In this document: positions 19,949 to 29,234 of the stretch, piece by piece
Layout of the letters: each line of letters starts with the position of its first letter
Numbering within the stretch: position 1 is the stretch's first letter
Assembly (NCBI GenBank): GCA_029239875.1
Contig: JARBUD010000006.1
Location: 62,001-126,000 of the forward strand
Reading direction: 5' to 3'
Length of the DNA: 64,000 nt
From: Xanthobacteraceae bacterium
Lineage (GTDB): Bacteria; Pseudomonadota; Alphaproteobacteria; Rhizobiales; Xanthobacteraceae
The notes under the pieces: model-generated
Database searches by the model: none
What the model was told of the DNA's origin: nothing
The model's input: only the letters and a program-made list of their open reading frames with translations
Position numbers and translations under genes: made by a program

Positions 19949-20905
19949 TTAATTTTCGATGTCCTCTCCCACACGTCTGCGCGCACCCGTCGCCCGGGCC
20001 ACGCCATAGCCGGCGACGGCGAAGCGCAGGAAGTCGCGGAAGGCCGACATGGCGGGGGTGAAGCGCGCGTCGCGGCGCCATGCGAGGCCGACATCCATGC
20101 TCGGCACGTCGTCTTCCAGCTCCCGCTGTTCGATGCGCTGGCCCTCCAGGGACCATGGTCGGTAGACGAGGTCGGACAGGATGGTCACGCCCATGCCGCC
20201 GGCCACCATGGAGCGGACCGCTTCCACCGATGAGGTGCGGAAGATGACGCGGGGCTTCAGCTCATAGGCCGACCAGTAGCGCATGGCGGTGTGCCGCGCC
20301 TCGTCGACGGTGAGCATCACATAGGCATGGCGCGCCACGTCGGCGAGCGTCACCCGCTCCGGCCGGGTCAGCGGATGGTCGGGCGCAAGCCATAGCCGCC
20401 GCGCCGAGCGCAGCAGCAGTTCGCTGGCGAGATTGCCGCTGTCCTGCAGATTGGAGACGAGAAGCACCGCGACGTCGAGCGCGCCGTCGACCAGCGCCTG
20501 CTCCACCACCGAGCGCGGCGCCTCGAACAGCTCCACGGAGACGCCGGGGAAGCTCGCCTGGAAGCGCATCTGGTGGCGAGGCAGGAAATAGCCGGCCACC
20601 GTGTAGGTGACGCCGACCCGTACTGTGCCGGCGATCGGCGCCGTGGAATGGTGGGCGTCGCGCACCGCTTCGGCGACCGCCGCGAGGATCTGCCGGCCCT
20701 GCGAGAGGAAGCGGCTGCCTTCCAGCGTCACCGCCACGCCGGTCGGCGTGCGGTCGAGCAGGCGCGAACCGACGAGCGCCTCGAGCTGCTGGATGGCGGC
20801 GGTCACCGCCGATTGCGAGACGTTGAGCTCCACCGCGGCCTGGCTGATGCGCCCAGTCTCGGCGGCGGCGACGAAATAGCGGATCTGCTTCAGCGAAACG
20901 GACAT
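19949..20905 (-). CDS. LysR family transcriptional regulator
   Basis: A 318-residue LTTR: N-terminal winged HTH (LKQIRYFVAAAETGRISQAAVELNVSQ begins it), then an inducer-binding domain with GTVRVGVTYTVAGYFLP. It is transcribed away from the BCCP-biotin carboxylase-pxpBC operon with 150 bp between, and upstream of pxpA on the same strand. Such an arrangement predicts control of both sides through the shared intergenic region. Confidence 0.9.
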   Translation of the reverse strand: MSVSLKQIRYFVAAAETGRISQAAVELNVSQSAVTAAIQQLEALVGSRLLDRTPTGVAVTLEGSRFLSQGRQILAAVAEAVRDAHHSTAPIAGTVRVGVTYTVAGYFLPRHQMRFQASFPGVSVELFEAPRSVVEQALVDGALDVAVLLVSNLQDSGNLASELLLRSARRLWLAPDHPLTRPERVTLADVARHAYVMLTVDEARHTAMRYWSAYELKPRVIFRTSSVEAVRSMVAGGMGVTILSDLVYRPWSLEGQRIEQRELEDDVPSMDVGLAWRRDARFTPAMSAFRDFLRFAVAGYGVARATGARRRVGEDIEN

Positions 20906-20950
20906 TCGGATCCTCGGAAAGGCGGCTCTTCGGCCATTGGCCGCGATGCT

Positions 20951-20965
20951 ATCTGATTTTCTGAT
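20951..20965. promoter_or_regulatory. Candidate LysR-type T-N11-A site
   Basis: The 15-mer ATCTGATTTTCTGAT has ATC/GAT ends that fit the T-N11-A rule for LTTR boxes. It lies midway between the LysR start (20905) and the biotin-carrier gene (21056). Dyad symmetry is short, so confidence is limited. Confidence 0.4.
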
Positions 20966-21055
20966 GTCCGGATTTCTTTAATGCTATTTCTCGGAGGGTA
21001 CGTCTTTTGCAACTCTCCGCCGGGCGAGGAACGCAGCTTGGATGGACGAGACGTG

Positions 21056-21292
21056 ATGGCGAAGACGATACAGGCACCGCTGCCGGGCACCTTCTACCGG
21101 GCTTCGGCCCCCGGTGAGCCGCCCTTCAAGTTGGAAGGGGACGCGGTGGCGGTGGGCGACACGGTCGGCCTGATCGAGGTGATGAAGTCCTTCACGCCGG
21201 TCGTCGCCGAGGAGGCCGGCATGCTCATCACCTTCCATGTGGAGAACGAGGACGCGGTGATGGCCGGCCAGCCGCTCTACGATCTCGCCTGA
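21056..21292 (+). CDS. Biotin carboxyl carrier-like protein (single biotinyl domain)
   Basis: A 78-residue biotinyl/lipoyl domain. The biotin-acceptor motif is EVMKSF, with Lys at the hairpin turn. It begins MAKTIQAPLPGTFYR and ends at the domain border, so unlike AccB it has no N-terminal extension. An earlier in-frame ATG at 20981 would add 25 residues without a domain. It heads a four-gene operon with the biotin carboxylase (2-bp gap), pxpB and pxpC, so it should carry CO2 between a carboxylase and the AHS1/AHS2 proteins. Confidence 0.85.
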   Translation: MAKTIQAPLPGTFYRASAPGEPPFKLEGDAVAVGDTVGLIEVMKSFTPVVAEEAGMLITFHVENEDAVMAGQPLYDLA

Positions 21293-21294
21293 TC

Positions 21295-22695
21295 ATGGCC
21301 GTCTCGACGATCTTCATCGCCAATCGGGGCGAGATCGCCGTGCGGGTGATCCGCGCCGCCCGTGAACTGGGCCTACGCACCGTGCAGGCGGTGAGCGCCG
21401 CCGATGGCGACATGCTGGCGGCCCGGCTCGCCGATGCGGTCGCTCCCATCGGTCCGGCTCACGCCACCAAGTCCTATCTCAACAAGGAGGCGGTGGTGCG
21501 TGCCGCGCTGGAGAGCGGCTGCGACGCGGTGCATCCGGGCTATGGCTTCCTCTCGGAGAATGCCGATTTCGCCCGGATGGTGGAGGAGGCGGGCCTCGTC
21601 TTCATCGGGCCGAAGCCCGAGACCATCCGCCAGATGGGCGACAAGGCCCGCGCCCGCCAGGAGGCGCAAGCAGCCGGCGTGCCGACGGTGCCGGGCACTG
21701 AGGGTGTCGTCGCCGATTTCGACATAGCGAAGGCCGAGGCGACCCGCATTGGTTATCCGGTGATGATCAAGGCCGCGGCGGGCGGGGGAGGGCGCGGCAT
21801 CCGCGTCGCACGTGACGAGGCCGAGCTCGCGACGCTGTTTCCGCAGGCGAGCGGCGAGGCGCGCGCTGCCTTCGGTGATGGCGGGCTCTATCTCGAACGC
21901 TTCATCGGCCGGGCTCGCCACATCGAGGTGCAGGTGCTCGGCGACGGGAAGCGGGCGGTGCATCTCTTCGAGCGCGAATGCTCGCTGCAGCGCCGCCGCC
22001 AGAAGGTGTGGGAGGAGGCGCCTGCCGCCTGCCTCAGTGAGGAGCAGCGGGCGGTGCTGTGTGCCTCGGCAGTGCGGCTTGCCGAGCGGGTCGGCTATCG
22101 CGGCGCCGGCACGCTGGAATATCTGTTTGACGACGAAACCGGCGAGTTCTTCTTCATCGAGATGAACACCCGCATCCAGGTGGAACATCCGGTCACCGAG
22201 ATGGTGACGGGCGTTGACCTGGTGCGGGCGATGATCAGGATCGCCATGGGCGAGCCGCTGGCGCTTGCCCAGGAAGACATCGCCCTGAGGGGCCATGCCA
22301 TCGAGGCGCGCATCTGCGCCGAGGACCCGGCCGCCGATTTCCGCCCATCTCCGGGCACCGTGGCCGCGCTCACCCTGCCCGGCGGCTTCGGCGTGCGCTT
22401 TGATACGCTGCTCTATGCCGGCTACAGCGTGCCGCCTTTCTACGACTCGCTGCTCGGCAAGCTGATCGCCCATGACGAGAGCCGCGCCGCGGCGATCGCC
22501 CGACTCGACCGCGCGCTCGGCGAGCTCGTCGTCGAGGGCCTGCCGACCACCGCGCCGCTGCACCGCGCGCTCGCCGCCGACCCGGCGGTGCAGTCGGGCA
22601 AGGTGCATACGCGTTGGCTGGAGGAGTGGCTGGCAGCCGCGCCGCTGGCCGCACCTTCCGCCGCTTCCGCTTCCATCCCCGTCACCGCAGCCTGA
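21295..22695 (+). CDS. Biotin carboxylase subunit (AccC-like)
   Basis: ATP-grasp biotin carboxylase, 466 aa. IFIANRGEIAVRVIRAARELG is the N-terminal signature, KAAAGGGGRGIRVARDE the glycine-rich ATP lid, and EMNTRIQVEHPVTE carries the catalytic Glu, Asn, Arg and His residues. The C-terminal 20 residues are Ala/Ser/Pro-rich and not part of the core. It lies between the biotin carrier and pxpB, unlike housekeeping accC, which normally pairs with accB of about 150 aa; this pair is therefore probably dedicated to the PxpBC-like carboxyltransferase. Confidence 0.9.
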   Translation: MAVSTIFIANRGEIAVRVIRAARELGLRTVQAVSAADGDMLAARLADAVAPIGPAHATKSYLNKEAVVRAALESGCDAVHPGYGFLSENADFARMVEEAGLVFIGPKPETIRQMGDKARARQEAQAAGVPTVPGTEGVVADFDIAKAEATRIGYPVMIKAAAGGGGRGIRVARDEAELATLFPQASGEARAAFGDGGLYLERFIGRARHIEVQVLGDGKRAVHLFERECSLQRRRQKVWEEAPAACLSEEQRAVLCASAVRLAERVGYRGAGTLEYLFDDETGEFFFIEMNTRIQVEHPVTEMVTGVDLVRAMIRIAMGEPLALAQEDIALRGHAIEARICAEDPAADFRPSPGTVAALTLPGGFGVRFDTLLYAGYSVPPFYDSLLGKLIAHDESRAAAIARLDRALGELVVEGLPTTAPLHRALAADPAVQSGKVHTRWLEEWLAAAPLAAPSAASASIPVTAA

Positions 22696-22708
22696 AGGAC
22701 CGCCCGGC

Positions 22709-23578
22709 ATGCAGACGCGCTATTCATTCGGCGGCGACGAGCACATCTTTGTCGAGGTCGACGAGGAGATGTCGCTGGAGGCCTTCTTCAAGAGCCTCTC
22801 CATGACCAACGCCGTGCGCGAGAGCGGCATCGCCGGCATCACCGAAATCTGCCCGGCCAACGCCTCTTTCCAGATCAAGTTCGATCCGGACGTGATCGCG
22901 CCGCAGGACCTGATGGCCGAGCTGAAGGGCTTCGAGGCGGCGGCCGAGAAGGCGGACAAGACCATCGAGACCCGGATCATCGAGATCCCGGTGCTCTATG
23001 ACGACCCATGGACGCGCGAGACGCTGATGCGCTTCCGCGAGCGCCATCAGGACCCCAGCTCCACCGATCTCGAATATGCGGCGCGGGTGAACGATTATCC
23101 GGACGTCCAGAGCTTCGTCGCCGCCCACGCGGCCTCGCCCTGGTTCGTCTCCATGGTCGGCTTCGTCGCTGGGCTACCCTTCACCTACCAGCTGGTGGAG
23201 CGCGCCAAGCAGATCGAGGTGCCGAAATATCTGCGCCCGCGCACCGACACGCCGCGCCTCACGGTCGGCCATGGCGGCTGCTTCGGCTGCATCTATTCGG
23301 TGCGCGGCGCCGGCGGCTACCAGATGTTCGGCGTCACCCCCATGCCGATCTACGATCCCAGCGGAAAGATCAGCTATCTCAAGGAGCTGATGATCTTCCG
23401 TCCCGGCGACATCATCAAGTTCCGCTCGGTCGAGCGCGCCGAGTACGACGCCGACGTCGCGGCGATCGACGAGGGGCGCTTCGAGCCGAAGATCGTGTCC
23501 GTGCCGTTCTCGCTCGATGCTTTCACCGCCGATCCCGCCGGCACCAACGCCAAGCTCCTGGAGGCCCTCAATGGCTGA
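22709..23578 (+). CDS. pxpB: 5-oxoprolinase/urea amidolyase subunit 1 family (PxpB/KipI, AHS1)
   Basis: AHS1-domain protein, 289 aa, longer than E. coli PxpB (about 220) by an N-terminal segment (MQTRYSFGGDEHIFVEVDEE). The core block HGGCFGCIYSVRGAGGYQMFGVTP corresponds to the AHS1 signature. ATG 22709 follows GAAGGA. In urea amidolyase the same domain is part of the carboxyltransferase centre. Stop and the next start overlap by 8 bp, so the protein is expected to form a complex with the AHS2 partner. Confidence 0.87.
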   Translation: MQTRYSFGGDEHIFVEVDEEMSLEAFFKSLSMTNAVRESGIAGITEICPANASFQIKFDPDVIAPQDLMAELKGFEAAAEKADKTIETRIIEIPVLYDDPWTRETLMRFRERHQDPSSTDLEYAARVNDYPDVQSFVAAHAASPWFVSMVGFVAGLPFTYQLVERAKQIEVPKYLRPRTDTPRLTVGHGGCFGCIYSVRGAGGYQMFGVTPMPIYDPSGKISYLKELMIFRPGDIIKFRSVERAEYDADVAAIDEGRFEPKIVSVPFSLDAFTADPAGTNAKLLEALNG

Positions 23579-24560
23579 CCGCTCCTTCGAGGTCGTCAAG
23601 CCCGGCCTCGCCACCACCGTGCAGGACCTCGGCCGGCCGGGCTACTACCATCTCGGCCTGCCGCTCTCGGGCGCCATGGACCGCTTCGCGCTGATCGTCG
23701 CCAACCGGCTCGTCGGCAACGAGGATGGCGCGGCGGGGCTGGAGGCGGTGTTCCTCGGGCCGGAGCTGCGCTTTTCCTTGGACGCGCTGGTCGCGGTGAC
23801 GGGCGCCGAATTGCCGCCGAAGCTCGATGGGATCGAGCAGCCGCTCTGGACCGCCTTCGCGGTCAAGGCCGGGCAGGTGCTGTCCTTCGCCTTCCTCAAG
23901 AGCGGCGCGCGCGCCTATATCGCCATCGCCGGCGGCATCGACGTGCCCGAGGTGCTCGGCTCGCGCTCGACCTATGCGCTGGGCGCGCTGGGCGGATTCG
24001 AGGGCCGTGCGCTGAAGGCGGGCGACGTCGTGCCGCTCGGCACGCCGTCGGGAGCCGGGTGCGAGGGCGCGACGCTGCCGCCGGAAGGCCGCCGCCCCGT
24101 GCAGGCGAACGGCGTCGAGATCCGCGTCGTGCCGGGTCTCTACTGGCACCGCATCACGGAAGGCGCCCAGGCCGGCTTCTTCGAGGACACCTGGAAGGTG
24201 GCGCCGGAAGCCGATCGCATCGGCTACCGCTTCCGCGGCGGCAAGAAGCTCGACTTCGTGCCCCGCGAGCAGCCCTTCGGCGCCGGCTCCGACCCCTCCA
24301 ACATTGTCGACAGCTGCTATCCCTATGGCTCGATCCAGGTGCCGGGCGGCACCGAGCCGATCGTGCTGCACCGCGACGCGGTGTCGGGCGGTGGTTATTT
24401 CATGATCGGCACGGTGATCTCGGCCGACATGGACCTGATCGGCCAGTTGCAGCCGCACCAGCCCGTGCGCTTCACCGTCGTGACCATGGAGGAAGCGCTC
24501 CAGGCTCGGGCGGTGGAGAAAGCACGGGTGCAGGAGCTGGATCAGTCCATAGGCGGCTAA
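23571..24560 (+). CDS. pxpC: Biotin-dependent carboxyltransferase family protein (PxpC/KipA, AHS2)
   Basis: AHS2-domain protein, 329 aa. VVKPGLATTVQDLGRPGYYH, followed by PLSGAMDRFALIVANRLVGN, is the unmistakable N-terminal signature. GGIDVPEVLGSRSTYALGALGG and YGSIQVPGGTEPIVLHRDAVSGGGY are later blocks. Start ATG 23571 lies inside the end of pxpB. Together with the biotin carboxylase and carrier this gives every domain of a urea-carboxylase-like enzyme as separate polypeptides, but no allophanate hydrolase is present. Confidence 0.9.
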   Translation: MADRSFEVVKPGLATTVQDLGRPGYYHLGLPLSGAMDRFALIVANRLVGNEDGAAGLEAVFLGPELRFSLDALVAVTGAELPPKLDGIEQPLWTAFAVKAGQVLSFAFLKSGARAYIAIAGGIDVPEVLGSRSTYALGALGGFEGRALKAGDVVPLGTPSGAGCEGATLPPEGRRPVQANGVEIRVVPGLYWHRITEGAQAGFFEDTWKVAPEADRIGYRFRGGKKLDFVPREQPFGAGSDPSNIVDSCYPYGSIQVPGGTEPIVLHRDAVSGGGYFMIGTVISADMDLIGQLQPHQPVRFTVVTMEEALQARAVEKARVQELDQSIGG

Positions 24561-24583
24561 TGTTCCTGTTCGTCAGTTGACAG

Positions 24584-24622
24584 GGCCGGATGCGCGGCAG
24601 CCGAGCGGCCGCGCATCCGGCC
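24584..24622. terminator. Bidirectional terminator hairpin between pxpC and the TRAP operon
   Basis: Perfect 15-bp arms (24584-24598 and 24608-24622) with a 9-base loop, placed between two convergent genes. No strong T-run is visible on either side, but position and stem strength fit transcription termination. Confidence 0.7.
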
Positions 24623-24626
24623 GCCC

Positions 24627-25949
24627 TCATACCGGTCCCATGACATAGGTGGGCAGCCAGGTGGCGATGCCCGGAAAGATGCTCAGTATGACGATGCCGA
24701 GCAGCATAAGCAGCACATAGGGCAGCGATCCGCTCAGCACCTGCTGGGCCGGTACCTGCGGTGCAATGGCCTTCACTACGAACAGGTTGAGCCCCACCGG
24801 CGGGGTGATGAGGCCGATCTCCATGTTGATCGTCAGAATCACCGCGAACCAGTAGGGGTCGAAACCCGAGGAGATGATGATCGGGTAGAGTAGCGGCGCC
24901 GACATCACGATGATGGCGACCGGCGGCAGGAACATGCCGGCCACCAGCAGAAACAGGTTGATCAGCCCCATCAGCACCCAGCGGTTCACCTCCAAGCTGG
25001 CGATGGCCCCCGCGACGGTCTGGGTGATGAACAGCGAGGAGAGGGCGAAGGCAAAGAGCTCGGCCGACGCCATGATCATCATGATCATGACGCTTTCGCG
25101 CAGGATGGACGAGAATATCTCGAAGATCGGCTTCGGCTGGAACAGCCGGTACATCACGATGACCACGCCGAGCGTGAGGAAGGCACCCGCGCCGGCCGCT
25201 TCCGAGGGCGTCGCGACGCCGCCATAGAGCACGTAGAGCGTGCCGAGGATGATGATCAGGAACGGTGTGACCTTCGGCAGCGCCGCGAGCTTCTGGCCGA
25301 CGGTGAAGCGGTTGCTGCGCGTGCCGAAATCGAAATTCTTCCGGCGGCAGTCATAGAGCGCCCAGGCCATGAACATCGCCGTGAGCATGAGGCCGGGCAT
25401 CACGCCGGCCAGGAACAGGCGACCGATCGAGGTCTCCGTGGCGATGCCATAGACGATCATCGTCACCGAGGGCGGGATGAGGATGCCGAGCGTCCCGCCG
25501 GCGCAGATCGAGCCAGTGGCGACTGAAGCCGGATATCCGCGCTTGAGCATCTCGGGAATGCCCATCTTGCCGATGGCGGCACAGGTCGCCGGGCTCGAGC
25601 CGGTCATGCCGGCAAAGATGGCGCAGGCGCCGAGATTGGAGATCACCAGCCCGCCGGGGACGCGGTTCAGCCAGCGGTCAAGCGCCTCGTAGAGGTCCCG
25701 CCCTGCCGGCGTGGCGGCTACCGCCGCGCCCATGAGCACGAACATGGGGATCGACACATAGGCGAGGTTGGCGATACCGGCGAACATGGTCTCGGCCAGT
25801 ACGTCGAACACGCCGATGCCGTTGGCCAGCAGCAGGCCGGCGATCGCCGTGAGGCCGAGGGCGAAGGCGATGGGCATGCCGGTGGCCAGCAGGACGAAGA
25901 GCAGGCCGATGACCAGCAGGCCAGAGGACGTGGGGGAGAGGCTCATCAC
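24627..25949 (-). CDS. matM: TRAP transporter large permease (malonate, MatM/DctM type)
   Basis: Twelve-helix DctM-family permease, 440 aa, that couples Na+ entry to dicarboxylate uptake. MFVLMGAAVAATPAGRDLYEAL, MTGSSPATCAAIGKMGIPEML and GGTLGILIPPSVTMIVYGI are typical. Its start overlaps the small permease stop by 4 bp. Position downstream of matA-matB suggests malonate, as described for the matPQMAB cluster of Sinorhizobium meliloti; the assignment is by context. Confidence 0.87.
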   Translation of the reverse strand: MMSLSPTSSGLLVIGLLFVLLATGMPIAFALGLTAIAGLLLANGIGVFDVLAETMFAGIANLAYVSIPMFVLMGAAVAATPAGRDLYEALDRWLNRVPGGLVISNLGACAIFAGMTGSSPATCAAIGKMGIPEMLKRGYPASVATGSICAGGTLGILIPPSVTMIVYGIATETSIGRLFLAGVMPGLMLTAMFMAWALYDCRRKNFDFGTRSNRFTVGQKLAALPKVTPFLIIILGTLYVLYGGVATPSEAAGAGAFLTLGVVIVMYRLFQPKPIFEIFSSILRESVMIMMIMASAELFAFALSSLFITQTVAGAIASLEVNRWVLMGLINLFLLVAGMFLPPVAIIVMSAPLLYPIIISSGFDPYWFAVILTINMEIGLITPPVGLNLFVVKAIAPQVPAQQVLSGSLPYVLLMLLGIVILSIFPGIATWLPTYVMGPV

Positions 25950-26452
25950 GCGTGACCTTCGGCTTCATACGGACCGCGGAGGCGGCGGATCAGTTCGGCG
26001 ACGTATTGGAGCGACAGGAGCGCAAAGCTGATCGGCAGCGGCAGCAGCGGAATCCACAGGGTGATGGCAGCCACCGTCGAGGTGCGCCATTCGTTCACAT
26101 AGGCTTCGTGGAAGAAGATCGTGCTGGCGATCGTCATCAGCACAGCGAAGAGCAGGCCGAGAACGGCGCCGACCACCCCGAGAGCGCGCTGGGGGCCTGG
26201 GGGCAGCGCGAGCTCGATCACGTCCACCCCGACATGGCCGCGCGTCTTCAGCACATAGGGCGCGCCAAGGAACATGGCGGCCGTGGCCGAGAAGACGACA
26301 AAATCCGTCTGCCAGATCGTCGGGGCGCGGAAGACGTAGCGCAGGAAGATCATCTCGCAGACCACCAGCATCGCCGCGATCAGCAGCAACCCGGCGATGA
26401 GAGCGGCGAGTTTGGAGACGAGATCGACCGCTCGCAGGAACAGGCTGATCAT
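25946..26452 (-). CDS. matQ: TRAP transporter small permease (MatQ/DctQ type)
   Basis: A 168-residue, four-helix membrane protein. The start MISLFLRAVDLVSKLAALIAG at 26452 is chosen because the upstream open frame is a shadow of the binding-protein gene. FLRYVFRAPTIWQTDFVVFSATAAMFLGAPYVL is the DctQ core, and RGHVGVDVI follows. It forms the membrane complex with the large permease, to which it is translationally coupled. Confidence 0.87.
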   Translation of the reverse strand: MISLFLRAVDLVSKLAALIAGLLLIAAMLVVCEMIFLRYVFRAPTIWQTDFVVFSATAAMFLGAPYVLKTRGHVGVDVIELALPPGPQRALGVVGAVLGLLFAVLMTIASTIFFHEAYVNEWRTSTVAAITLWIPLLPLPISFALLSLQYVAELIRRLRGPYEAEGHA

Positions 26453-26589
26453 GGAGGGCTTCCGCTTGTCGAAGGGAGGGCTGCGCGGCGTTGGTGACGA
26501 CGCCCCCGCAGCATCGCAGGTGCGCGCTGTCCTTTGCCGTGGGCGCGACGCTCCGTGACTCCCGGACGGAAGCCGCGGAGCGGAGGCGG

Positions 26590-27594
26590 TCACTGGACGG
26601 ACAGGGCCTTCTTGATCAGCTCGTCGCCGCCCTTCACCTTCTCGGCGAAGTTCTTGTAGGAGCTTTCCTGCGCGACCTTGAGCCAGGCGTCGTAATCGGC
26701 AGCGGACATTTCCACCACCTCGACGTTGGCCTTCTTGTAGGCGTCGATCAGCTTCTGGTCGCCCTTGCGGACCTCTTTGGCGAACCAGTCCTGCGCCTTC
26801 TTGCCAGCGGCGAGGATGGCCTTCTGCTGCGCCTCGTTGAGCTTGTCGAAGGACTGCTTGGACATCAGCACTGGCTCGTACATGAACCACAGCGCGTTAG
26901 CGCCCGGCGCCGTGAGGCATTTCACCTGCTCATAGAGGCGGTAGGAGACGAAGCTCTCCGAGGAGGTGTTGGTGGCGTCGAGCACGCCCGTCTGCATGCC
27001 CGAATAGATCTCCGACGACGGCATGGAGGCGATGGAGGCGCCGGCTGCGGCCAGCATCTGCTCGAAGGCCGGGCCGGCCGCGCGCGTGACCTGTCCCTTG
27101 ATGCTGTCGGGGCCGGTGATGCAGCCCTTCTTGGAGGCGAAGGCACCGGAGAGCCAGGCATCGGCGATGACGATGGCGCCGTTCTTCTCGATGATCGCCT
27201 TGATGTCCTTCATGAAGGGAGAATCGTTGAGGCGCTCGGCGCGGTCGAAATTGCGCACTAGGCCGGGCATCAGCGTGACGGAGAATTGCGGCACGCGGCC
27301 CGAGGCATAGTCGAGTGGGAACGAGGAGAGGTCGAGCTGGCCCTTGGTGAGGGCGCCCCACTGCTCGTTCGCCTTGAACAGCGACGAGCCGGGGAAGACC
27401 TGGATCTTGAGGCCGACATTCGCCGCCTCGGCATCGCGGGCGATCATCTGCACCATCTCGTCGCGGGGATCGCCCTTGCCGCCCGGGAACTGATGCGAGG
27501 CGCGCAGCGTGACGTCCTGCGCGAAGGACGAACCGGCGAAGGCGAGTGCGCAGCCCAGGGTCAGGGCGCGCGCGATCCGTTGCGTACCGTTCAT
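26590..27594 (-). CDS. matP: TRAP transporter substrate-binding protein (MatP/DctP type)
   Basis: Periplasmic DctP-family receptor, 334 aa. ATG 27594 (MNGTQRIARALTLGCALAFAGSSFAQD) follows GGAGGAAAG and gives a good signal peptide cut near Phe-Ala/Gln; an upstream ATG at 27669 would hide the signal. GFDLR-like family positions are present as SGAFASKKGCITGPDSIKGQ, with the Arg that binds carboxylates expected in the following VTRAAG. It delivers a carboxylate, most likely malonate, to MatQM. Confidence 0.86.
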   Translation of the reverse strand: MNGTQRIARALTLGCALAFAGSSFAQDVTLRASHQFPGGKGDPRDEMVQMIARDAEAANVGLKIQVFPGSSLFKANEQWGALTKGQLDLSSFPLDYASGRVPQFSVTLMPGLVRNFDRAERLNDSPFMKDIKAIIEKNGAIVIADAWLSGAFASKKGCITGPDSIKGQVTRAAGPAFEQMLAAAGASIASMPSSEIYSGMQTGVLDATNTSSESFVSYRLYEQVKCLTAPGANALWFMYEPVLMSKQSFDKLNEAQQKAILAAGKKAQDWFAKEVRKGDQKLIDAYKKANVEVVEMSAADYDAWLKVAQESSYKNFAEKVKGGDELIKKALSVQ

Positions 27595-27702
27595 GCTTTC
27601 CTCCTCTTGCCCGCCTTCCGGCGGCTGTTGGCGTTTCCTCGGTGTCTTCTTGTCGGACGGTTGATCCATCCGCCTTATGAATTGTCGTTTGCGGAGCTTA
27701 CG

Positions 27703-29226
27703 CTAGGCACTCCGGCGATAGATGTCCTTGTAGCTGTCCCGCAGGATGTTCTTCTGCACCTTGCCCATGGTGTTGCGTGGCAGTTCCCTGACGAAGAACA
27801 CCCGCTTGGGCTGCTTGAACTTCGCCAGCCGGCTCTCCAGTGCCCGAAGCACGACCTCTTCGGTCAGCTCGGCATCCTTCTCGGGGACCACGACAGCGGT
27901 GACGGCCTCGCCAAAATCGGGATGCGGCACGCCGATGACGGCGCTTTCCACCACGCCCTCTATGGCGTCGATCTCGCCTTCGATCTCCTTGGGATAGACG
28001 TTGAAGCCGCCGGTGATGACGAGGTCCTTGCCGCGCCCGACGATGTGCAGATAGCCGCGCGCGTCGATCTTGCCGAGGTCGCCGGTGATGAAGAAGCCGT
28101 CGTGGAACTCGCTGGCCGTCTTCTCCGGCATGCGCCAGTAGCCCTTGGTCACGTTCGGGCCCTTCACCTCCACCATGCCGATCTCGCCGGCGGCAAGCTC
28201 CGCGCTCGAGGCGGGATCGGTGATCCGCACGGTGACGCCGGGTAGGGGGAGGCCGACCGTGCCTGCGATGCGCTCGCCCTCATAGGGGTTCGAGGTGTTC
28301 ATGCAGGTTTCGGTCATGCCGTAGCGTTCGAGGATGGCGTGGCCCGTCCGCTCGTGGAACGTGCGGTGGGTCTCCGGCAGCAGCGGCGCGGAGCCGGAGA
28401 CGAACAGGCGCATATGCGCGGTCGCCTCGCGCGTCAGCCCCGGCTGGTCGAGCAGCCGGGTGTAGAAGGTGGGCACGCCCATCAGGCAGGTCGCGCGATC
28501 CATCAGCGCGATCGCCTCGCGCGGGTCGAATTTGGCGCGGAAGAACATCGACGCCCCGCTCAGCAGGACGATGTTCACTGCGACGAACAGGCCATGGGTG
28601 TGGAACAGCGGCAGCGCGTGGATCAGCACGTCCTCTCCGGTGAAGCGCCAGCATTCCTTCAGTGCCAGGGCATTCGAGAGCAAGTTGCCGTGGCTCAGCA
28701 TGGCGCCCTTGGCGCGGCCGGTGGTGCCGGAGGTGTAGAGGATGGCAGCGAGGTCATCCGGTCCGCGCGCCACGTCATCGAAGGTGGGCGGGAAGTCGGC
28801 CGCTGCGAGGGTGAGGGAGCCGGTACCGTCGGCGCCGAGCGTCTCGACGCAGGGCACGCCGACCTCGCCGGCCAGGGCGCGGGCTTCGGCCTCGATCTCG
28901 GGTCGGCAGACGAATAGCGCCGGTTCTGCATCGCCGAGGAAATAGCGCACCTCGTTCAGCGTGTAGGCCGTGTTGAGCGGGAGATAGACCGCGCCCCCGC
29001 GAACGCAGGCGAGATATAGGGCGAGGCACGGCCAGGACTTCTCGGCCTGCACCGCCACGCGATCGCCGGGCTTCACGCCGCGCGCGACGAGAAGGCCGGC
29101 GAGCCGGGCCGAGAGCGCCAGAAGCTCGCCATAGGTCGCGCTCGTGCCGTCCGCCAGCATGGCCACCGGCTTGTCGGGCCACGGGACTGCGGAGCGGATG
29201 GCGTCGAACAGGTGGTTCTCGGACAT
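27703..29226 (-). CDS. matB: Malonyl-CoA synthetase
   Basis: Acyl-adenylate-forming enzyme (507 aa) that makes malonyl-CoA from malonate, CoA and ATP. AMP-binding motif ILYTSGTTGRAKGAMLSHGN, the loop RYGMTETCMNTSNPYEG, TGDLGKID and the C-terminal Lys motif PRNTMGKVQKN are all present. The substrate assignment rests on the MTETCMNTSNPY block and on direct linkage (8 bp) to malonyl-CoA decarboxylase and to a MatR-type regulator. Confidence 0.92.
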   Translation of the reverse strand: MSENHLFDAIRSAVPWPDKPVAMLADGTSATYGELLALSARLAGLLVARGVKPGDRVAVQAEKSWPCLALYLACVRGGAVYLPLNTAYTLNEVRYFLGDAEPALFVCRPEIEAEARALAGEVGVPCVETLGADGTGSLTLAAADFPPTFDDVARGPDDLAAILYTSGTTGRAKGAMLSHGNLLSNALALKECWRFTGEDVLIHALPLFHTHGLFVAVNIVLLSGASMFFRAKFDPREAIALMDRATCLMGVPTFYTRLLDQPGLTREATAHMRLFVSGSAPLLPETHRTFHERTGHAILERYGMTETCMNTSNPYEGERIAGTVGLPLPGVTVRITDPASSAELAAGEIGMVEVKGPNVTKGYWRMPEKTASEFHDGFFITGDLGKIDARGYLHIVGRGKDLVITGGFNVYPKEIEGEIDAIEGVVESAVIGVPHPDFGEAVTAVVVPEKDAELTEEVVLRALESRLAKFKQPKRVFFVRELPRNTMGKVQKNILRDSYKDIYRRSA

Positions 29227-29234
29227 GACGGCTT

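Noticed and set aside
21056..24560. Interpretation as a urea carboxylase/urea amidolyase
   Set aside because: All domains exist, but no allophanate hydrolase is present, the neighbour is PxpA, and the genome already has urease; kept as a biotin-dependent PxpBC-like system of unknown substrate.
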